Assembly: GCA_964602445.1 (NCBI GenBank)
Contig: CAZRQV010000037.1
Span: forward strand, 1 to 16,998
Source: HGM12587 sp964602445
GTDB taxonomy: Bacteria > Bacillota > Clostridia > Lachnospirales > Lachnospiraceae
DNA: 16,998 nt
Direction of reading: 5' to 3'
Below the pieces are notes generated by a model. That model was given only the letters and a program-made list of their open reading frames with translations, ran no database searches and was not told the DNA's origin. The translations under genes and the position numbers were made by a program. Shown here piece after piece: positions 12,821-16,998 of this stretch (position 1 is its first letter; every line of letters starts with the position of its first letter).

Positions 12821-15361
12821 ATGAAACAATACATTGTTACAGGGATGAGCTGTGCGGCCTGCAGTGCGAGAGTGGAAAAAGCAGTGAATCAGGTTCCCGG
12901 AGTAACCGCTTGCTCTGTCAGTCTTTTGACTAATTCCATGGGGGTGGAAGGAACGGCTTCTCCGGAAGAGGTAATTCGGGCTGTTACGGATGCGGGATAT
13001 AGTGCGCAGCTAAAAGATGCAGCTGTGCAAAAGCGGAGTATGGATTATGCTGCACAGGAAGAAATGTTAAAAGACAAAGAAACGCCGGTGTTAAAACGTC
13101 GTTTGATCACTTCGCTGGGATTTTTGATCGTTTTGATGTATTTTTCCATGGGACATACGATGTGGAACTGGCCGGTTCCGGCATTTTTTGAAAACAATCA
13201 TGTGGCGATCGGGCTGTTGCAGCTTCTTTTGGCGGCAATCGTTATGATCATTAATCAGAAGTTTTTTATCAGTGGAGTGAAAAGTCTGCTGAAAGGTGCG
13301 CCGAATATGGATACATTGGTAGCACTTGGTTCCGGCGCAGCATTTGTATACAGTACCGCGGCATTATTTGCCATGACCGATGCACAGATGCAGGGGAATG
13401 AAACACTGGTCATGTCGTATATGCATGAGTTTTATTTTGAATCGGCAGCGATGATCCTGACACTTATTACGGTAGGAAAAATGCTGGAAGCGCGTTCCAA
13501 AGGAAAAACTACAGATGCATTGAAAGGTTTGATGAAGCTTGCACCGAAAACAGCAGTTCTGCTGAGGGATGGCGTGGAAGTAGAAACAGCGATCGATGAT
13601 GTGAAACGGGGCGACATCTTTGTCGTCAGACCGGGAGAAAATATTCCGGTAGATGGAATCGTACTGGAAGGAACGACGGCAGTCAACGAATCTGCACTGA
13701 CCGGAGAAAGTATCCCGGTAGATAAAAATGCAGGCGATCTGGTTTCAGCAGCGACTCTGAATCAGTCTGGATATATCAAATGTGAAGCAAGACGTGTTGG
13801 TGAAGATACGACATTAAGTCAGATCATTCAGATGGTCAGTGATGCGGCGGCGACCAAAGCACCGATTGCAAAAGTGGCAGATAAAGTGTCCGGAATTTTT
13901 GTTCCGACGGTAATCACACTGGCTGTAGTGACGATGATTGCATGGCTTTTCACCGGACATTCCATAGGATATGCTCTGGCAAGAGGAATTTCGGTGCTTG
14001 TAATCAGTTGTCCGTGTGCACTGGGGCTTGCAACACCGGTAGCGATCATGGTGGGCAATGGCGTTGGTGCAAAAAACGGAATTATGTTTAAAACCGCAGC
14101 GTCTCTGGAAGAAACCGGAAAGATGAACATCGTTGCACTGGACAAGACCGGAACGATTACCAATGGGGAACCGAAAGTGACAGAAATCTGTCCGGCGGAA
14201 GGTGTTTCTGAACAGGAACTGCTGGCGTATGCCTATGCACTGGAAGAAAAGAGCGAGCATCCGCTGGCCAAAGCAATCACTGATCATGTGGCAGAAAACA
14301 ATATAAAAACAGAATGGAAGACCGGATATTTCAAGATTCTTCCGGGAAATGGTCTGGAAGGCGAAATCAACGGAAAGAAAGTGGTGGGTGGAAGCTTTTC
14401 TTATATACAGAAGCTGATCCCTGTTACAGAAACGATGAAAAAGCAGTACCAGACCTTGGCAGAAGCAGGAAAAACACCGTTATTTTTTGCAGAAGAAGGA
14501 CGATTCCTTGGAATCATAGCTGTGGCAGATGTGATCAAAAAAGACAGTGCAGAAGCCATTTCCCAGTTGAAAAATATGGGAATCCGTGTGGTTATGCTTA
14601 CCGGGGATAATGAAAAAACAGCCGGTGCCATCGGAGCACAGGCAGGAGTAGATGAAGTGATCGCTCAGGTGCTGCCAAATGAAAAAGAGTCTGTGATCCG
14701 ACGTTTGAAAGAACAGGGAAAAGTGGCTATGGTAGGAGACGGAATCAATGATGCACCGGCACTGACAAGAGCGGATATCGGAATTGCCATTGGAGCAGGT
14801 ACGGATGTTGCCATTGATGCAGCGGATGTGGTTTTGATGAAGAGCAGTCTGATGGATGTTCCTGCGGCGCTTCGTCTGAGCCGGGCAACCCTTCGCAACA
14901 TTCACGAGAATCTGTTTTGGGCATTTTTCTATAACAGTATCGGAATCCCGCTGGCAGCAGGATTGTTTATTCCGCTGTTCCACTGGGAATTAAATCCGAT
15001 GTTCGGAGCAATGGCGATGAGTCTGTCCAGCTTTTGCGTTGTAAGTAATGCGCTGAGATTGAATTTTGTAAAGATTTATGATACAACGAAAGATAGAAAA
15101 CAAAAAAATAAAACCTGCAGAAATGCAGGAGCCATGAAGGAGGAAAAAAACATGGAAAAAGTAATGAAAATTGAAGGAATGATGTGCCCGCACTGTGAAG
15201 CAAGAGTGAAGAAAACTCTGGAAGACATGCCGGCAGTAGCTGAGGCTGTGGTTAGTCATACAGAAGGAACTGCAGTTGTTAAATTAACAGAAGTAGTAGA
15301 AAATGACACATTGAAAAAAGCGATCGAAGATCAGGGCTATCAGGTGCTGGATATTCAGTAA
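12821..15361 (+). CDS. copA: Copper-exporting P1B ATPase fused to a CopZ-like domain
   Basis: An 846-residue membrane pump that exports Cu(I) using ATP. An N-terminal HMA domain has Cys11 and Cys14 (MSCAAC). The actuator loop TGE is at 294-296, the membrane metal site CPC at 397-399, the phosphorylated Asp441 in DKTGT, the nucleotide domain has SEHPLA, and the hinge is GDGINDAP (639-646). The usual pump C-terminus (MSLSSFCVVSNALRL) ends near residue 750. The frame then runs without a stop through a Lys-rich linker (about 754-777) into a second HMA domain with Cys789 and Cys792 (MMCPHC). A C-terminal HMA is unusual. The linker DNA looks intergenic: an A7 run, a hairpin and a ribosome site (15102-15152). 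One extra A in the run would place TAA at codon 764 and give an ordinary CopA of 763 residues. The gene follows csoR by 17 bases, with ribosome site AAGGGAT. Confidence 0.95.
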   Translation: MKQYIVTGMSCAACSARVEKAVNQVPGVTACSVSLLTNSMGVEGTASPEEVIRAVTDAGYSAQLKDAAVQKRSMDYAAQEEMLKDKETPVLKRRLITSLGFLIVLMYFSMGHTMWNWPVPAFFENNHVAIGLLQLLLAAIVMIINQKFFISGVKSLLKGAPNMDTLVALGSGAAFVYSTAALFAMTDAQMQGNETLVMSYMHEFYFESAAMILTLITVGKMLEARSKGKTTDALKGLMKLAPKTAVLLRDGVEVETAIDDVKRGDIFVVRPGENIPVDGIVLEGTTAVNESALTGESIPVDKNAGDLVSAATLNQSGYIKCEARRVGEDTTLSQIIQMVSDAAATKAPIAKVADKVSGIFVPTVITLAVVTMIAWLFTGHSIGYALARGISVLVISCPCALGLATPVAIMVGNGVGAKNGIMFKTAASLEETGKMNIVALDKTGTITNGEPKVTEICPAEGVSEQELLAYAYALEEKSEHPLAKAITDHVAENNIKTEWKTGYFKILPGNGLEGEINGKKVVGGSFSYIQKLIPVTETMKKQYQTLAEAGKTPLFFAEEGRFLGIIAVADVIKKDSAEAISQLKNMGIRVVMLTGDNEKTAGAIGAQAGVDEVIAQVLPNEKESVIRRLKEQGKVAMVGDGINDAPALTRADIGIAIGAGTDVAIDAADVVLMKSSLMDVPAALRLSRATLRNIHENLFWAFFYNSIGIPLAAGLFIPLFHWELNPMFGAMAMSLSSFCVVSNALRLNFVKIYDTTKDRKQKNKTCRNAGAMKEEKNMEKVMKIEGMMCPHCEARVKKTLEDMPAVAEAVVSHTEGTAVVKLTEVVENDTLKKAIEDQGYQVLDIQ
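15102..15129 (+). promoter_or_regulatory. Candidate recoding site: A7 slippery run, -1 stop and GAAA hairpin
   Basis: The heptamer A-AAA-AAT (15103-15109) is in the correct phase for -1 slippage (X-XXY-YYZ), and the first codon in the -1 frame is TAA (15109-15111). Four bases later comes a perfect hairpin, CCTGCA-GAAA-TGCAGG (15114-15129), with a GNRA-type loop. Slippage would truncate CopA at the domain boundary. The spacer is shorter than the 5-9 bases usual for bacterial -1 sites and the stem is short, so efficiency may be low. RNA-polymerase slippage adding one A would give the same stop. Confidence 0.45.
15152..15361 (+). CDS. copZ: Possible free CopZ copper chaperone from an internal start in copA
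   Basis: An in-frame ATG (codon 778 of copA) follows a near-perfect Shine-Dalgarno, AAGGAGGA (15137-15144), with 7 bases between. Initiation here would give a 69-residue protein with one HMA fold: EGMMCPHC with Cys12 and Cys15, then KKTLEDMP and the closing strand GYQVLDIQ. Its length and layout match stand-alone CopZ chaperones, which carry Cu(I) to CopA and CsoR. The same sequence is also the C-terminus of the fused CopA. The signal is stronger than that of several real genes in this window, so separate translation is likely, but it is not proven by sequence alone. Confidence 0.6.
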   Translation: MEKVMKIEGMMCPHCEARVKKTLEDMPAVAEAVVSHTEGTAVVKLTEVVENDTLKKAIEDQGYQVLDIQ

Positions 15362-15382
15362 GCTGTTTCAGAGGAAAATATT

Positions 15383-16843
15383 ATGAAAAAATCTTTTCGC
15401 AGACAGATGACACTGATCTTTACGGCTGTTATGGCGGGAACGCTGCTTTTAATCTTTGGAAGCGGGATGATATTTTTGGAAGATTATTATATCAGCCATA
15501 AGCAGAAGCAGGTTCTGGGAGCTTATGAAAAGTTTAATTCAGCAGCCAATGATGGAGAACTGGACAGCGAAGAATTTAAAGAAAGTATTCAGAATTTCAG
15601 TATGACAGACAATATTTCCGTACTGGTCATGGGAACAGACAGCAGTCTGCGGCTTTATGCTACCCGTGACGGAGAGCGGCTGAAATTTCAGCTTTGGAAT
15701 TATATTCTGGACAGAGAATCTGTAGAAATGACCAAAATACTGAAAAAAACGCCGAATTATATTATGCGTCAGAGCCGTGACCGGGTTACTGGAATGGAAT
15801 ATCTGGAAATGCTAGGAAATCTGGATCATGGTGATTATTTTATCATGAGAACGCCGCTGGAAAGTATTCGTGACAGTGTGATGCTTTCTAATCGGTTTTA
15901 TGTAGGGATTGGTTTGGTAACGATCATTATCAGTGCGGTGATCATTTACTTTTTCAGCCGCAGGATTACAAAACCGGTATTAGAACTGGCGGAAATCTCT
16001 CAAAAAATGACAGATCTGGATTTTGATGCGAAATTTGTATCCAAAGGAGAGAATGAAATCGATCTTTTGGGGGAACATATGAATCAGCTGTCGGAAGCGT
16101 TAGAAAAAACGATTTCAGAACTGAAAACAGCGAATAATGAGCTGCGCAGAGATATAGAGAAGAAAGAAAAGATTGACGAAATGCGTAAAGAATTTCTGTC
16201 CAATGTTTCTCATGAGCTGAAAACACCGCTTGCCTTGGTCCAGGGGTACGCAGAAGGCCTGCGTGACGGAATGGGAGAAGATGCAGAGAGCAGAGATTTT
16301 TACTGTGATGTGATTGTAGATGAAGCGCAGAAAATGAATGTCATGGTTAAAAAACTGCTGACATTAAATGAAGTGGAATTTGGTCAGGAAAAGGTACAGT
16401 TGGAACGGTTTGATGCGGCGGAGCTGATTGAGGGAATTGCACAGTCCTGCGGTCTTTTAGTTGAGCAGAAAGGCGGAAAACTGAAAATGCAGGTGGAAAA
16501 ACCGCTTTATGTATGGAGTGATGAACTGAAAATAGAAGAAGTTCTTACTAATTATATCAGTAATGCCTGCAATCATCTGGATCATGAAAAAATTGTAGAG
16601 ATCAAAGCTTTGAAAAAAGGCGATAAAGTCTGGATCAGTGTATTTAACACCGGAAAGACGATTCCGGAAGAAGATATGGATCGAATCTGGGAAAAATTCT
16701 ATAAAGTGGATAAAGCACATACGAGAGAGTATGGCGGAAGCGGAATCGGACTGTCGATCGTAAAAGCGATCATGGAATCTGTAAATGGTAATTATGGAGT
16801 AATGAATTATACCAATGGAGTGGAATTCTGGATAGAGCTTTAA
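15383..16843 (+). CDS. HAMP-domain sensor histidine kinase
   Basis: A 486-residue membrane kinase: TM1 at about 11-31, an extracellular sensor region (about 34-170), TM2 at about 173-191, a HAMP domain (about 192-245), a short coiled coil, HisKA with the phospho-accepting His277 (NVSHELKTPLALVQG), and an HATPase domain with N-box Asn394 (YISNACNH), G1 FNTGKTIP (421-428), F-box WEKFYK and G2 GGSGIGLS (451-458). The first Asp of the usual DxGxG box is Asn, as in many VanS-like kinases. It should phosphorylate a response regulator, but none is present beside it, and a terminator follows at once. It begins 21 bases after copA with ribosome site AGAGGAAAA and so is probably in the copper operon. 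No obvious metal-binding cluster is seen in the sensor region, so its signal is unknown. Confidence 0.93.
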   Translation: MKKSFRRQMTLIFTAVMAGTLLLIFGSGMIFLEDYYISHKQKQVLGAYEKFNSAANDGELDSEEFKESIQNFSMTDNISVLVMGTDSSLRLYATRDGERLKFQLWNYILDRESVEMTKILKKTPNYIMRQSRDRVTGMEYLEMLGNLDHGDYFIMRTPLESIRDSVMLSNRFYVGIGLVTIIISAVIIYFFSRRITKPVLELAEISQKMTDLDFDAKFVSKGENEIDLLGEHMNQLSEALEKTISELKTANNELRRDIEKKEKIDEMRKEFLSNVSHELKTPLALVQGYAEGLRDGMGEDAESRDFYCDVIVDEAQKMNVMVKKLLTLNEVEFGQEKVQLERFDAAELIEGIAQSCGLLVEQKGGKLKMQVEKPLYVWSDELKIEEVLTNYISNACNHLDHEKIVEIKALKKGDKVWISVFNTGKTIPEEDMDRIWEKFYKVDKAHTREYGGSGIGLSIVKAIMESVNGNYGVMNYTNGVEFWIEL

Positions 16844-16869
16844 TGAAAATTACCAGAAAAGAAAGAAAA

Positions 16870-16901
16870 AGGACAAGGTTTTTGGTGACTTTGTCCTTTT
16901 T
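16870..16901 (+). terminator. Rho-independent terminator of the copper operon
   Basis: AGGACAAGG (16870-16878) pairs with CTTTGTCCT (16889-16897), including one G-T pair, and a T-run follows. Flanking A and T runs can extend the stem. It lies 27 bases after the kinase stop and closes the operon without a response-regulator gene. Confidence 0.85.
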
Positions 16902-16922
16902 GCAATTTTTGTAAAAAACAGG

Positions 16923-16952
16923 TTGACTTTTGTCGATAGGAAATGGTATATT
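16923..16952 (+). promoter_or_regulatory. Promoter facing a gene beyond the window
   Basis: TTGACT (16923-16928) and TATATT (16947-16952) are 18 bases apart. The remaining 46 bases hold no start codon with a ribosome site that I can support, so they are probably the leader of the next transcript. Its identity cannot be told. Confidence 0.55.
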
Positions 16953-16998
16953 AACTGAGCTGTCGCGAACGGCAACAACAAAACTTCAAAGATGAGTC

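Noticed and set aside
14480..14983. Minus-strand frame of 167 codons inside copA
   Set aside because: It lies fully opposite conserved ATPase motifs and has no ribosome site or recognisable protein features.
16953..16998. Start of a 16S rRNA gene after the last promoter
   Set aside because: The conserved first bases of 16S rRNA are not present, and the remaining sequence is too short to identify.

Overview
The window reads as a chromosomal stretch of a gut-type Gram-positive anaerobe, most likely a Lachnospiraceae member (inference). Supporting signs are strong AGGAGG-type ribosome sites, low-to-moderate GC, a lactocepin-like S8 protease with bacterial Ig-like domains, and an integrase/excisionase module typical of Clostridia elements. 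No rRNA or complete tRNA is present to fix the taxon.

Region 1 (1 to about 3390) is the right end of an integrated mobile element that begins outside the window. It carries two small proteins with the outline of a serine-recombinase N-terminal domain but without its key arginines (230-640 and 1010-1441). Between them lies an XRE-type repressor. Next come a PemK/MazF toxin that overlaps the second recombinase-like gene by 8 bp, a small excisionase, and a tyrosine integrase with its own promoter. Behind the integrase are two TGGTGTCA repeats one helical turn apart. They are followed by a T-arm-like 3' end of a tRNA or tmRNA gene, which is the attachment site, and that gene's terminator.

Region 2 (about 3420-12305) is a two-gene surface operon with its own promoter just outside the attachment site. 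The first gene encodes a secreted cohesin-like protein with a low-complexity stalk and a sortase-like anchor. It overlaps by 11 bp a 2581-residue secreted subtilase. The subtilase has an I9-like propeptide, a PA insert, lactocepin-type beta domains, four propeller-like blocks alternating with three BIG2-like domains, and an acidic Pro/Glu tail. It has no anchor of its own, and it contains a dockerin-like EF-hand motif. The upstream protein may therefore hold the protease on the surface (inference).

Region 3 (about 12430-16901) is a copper-homeostasis operon. A CsoR operator lies between the -35 and -10 elements, followed by csoR, a copper-exporting P1B ATPase (copA) and a HAMP histidine kinase with no response regulator beside it. 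The ATPase gene runs in frame into a copZ-like chaperone domain. The junction looks like an intergenic region: it holds an A7 run on a slippery heptamer with a stop in the -1 frame, a GAAA-loop hairpin, and a near-perfect ribosome site before an in-frame ATG. One locus could thus yield the fusion, a shorter CopA and free CopZ, or the fusion could be a one-base homopolymer change. The window ends with a terminator and a promoter facing a gene beyond the edge.
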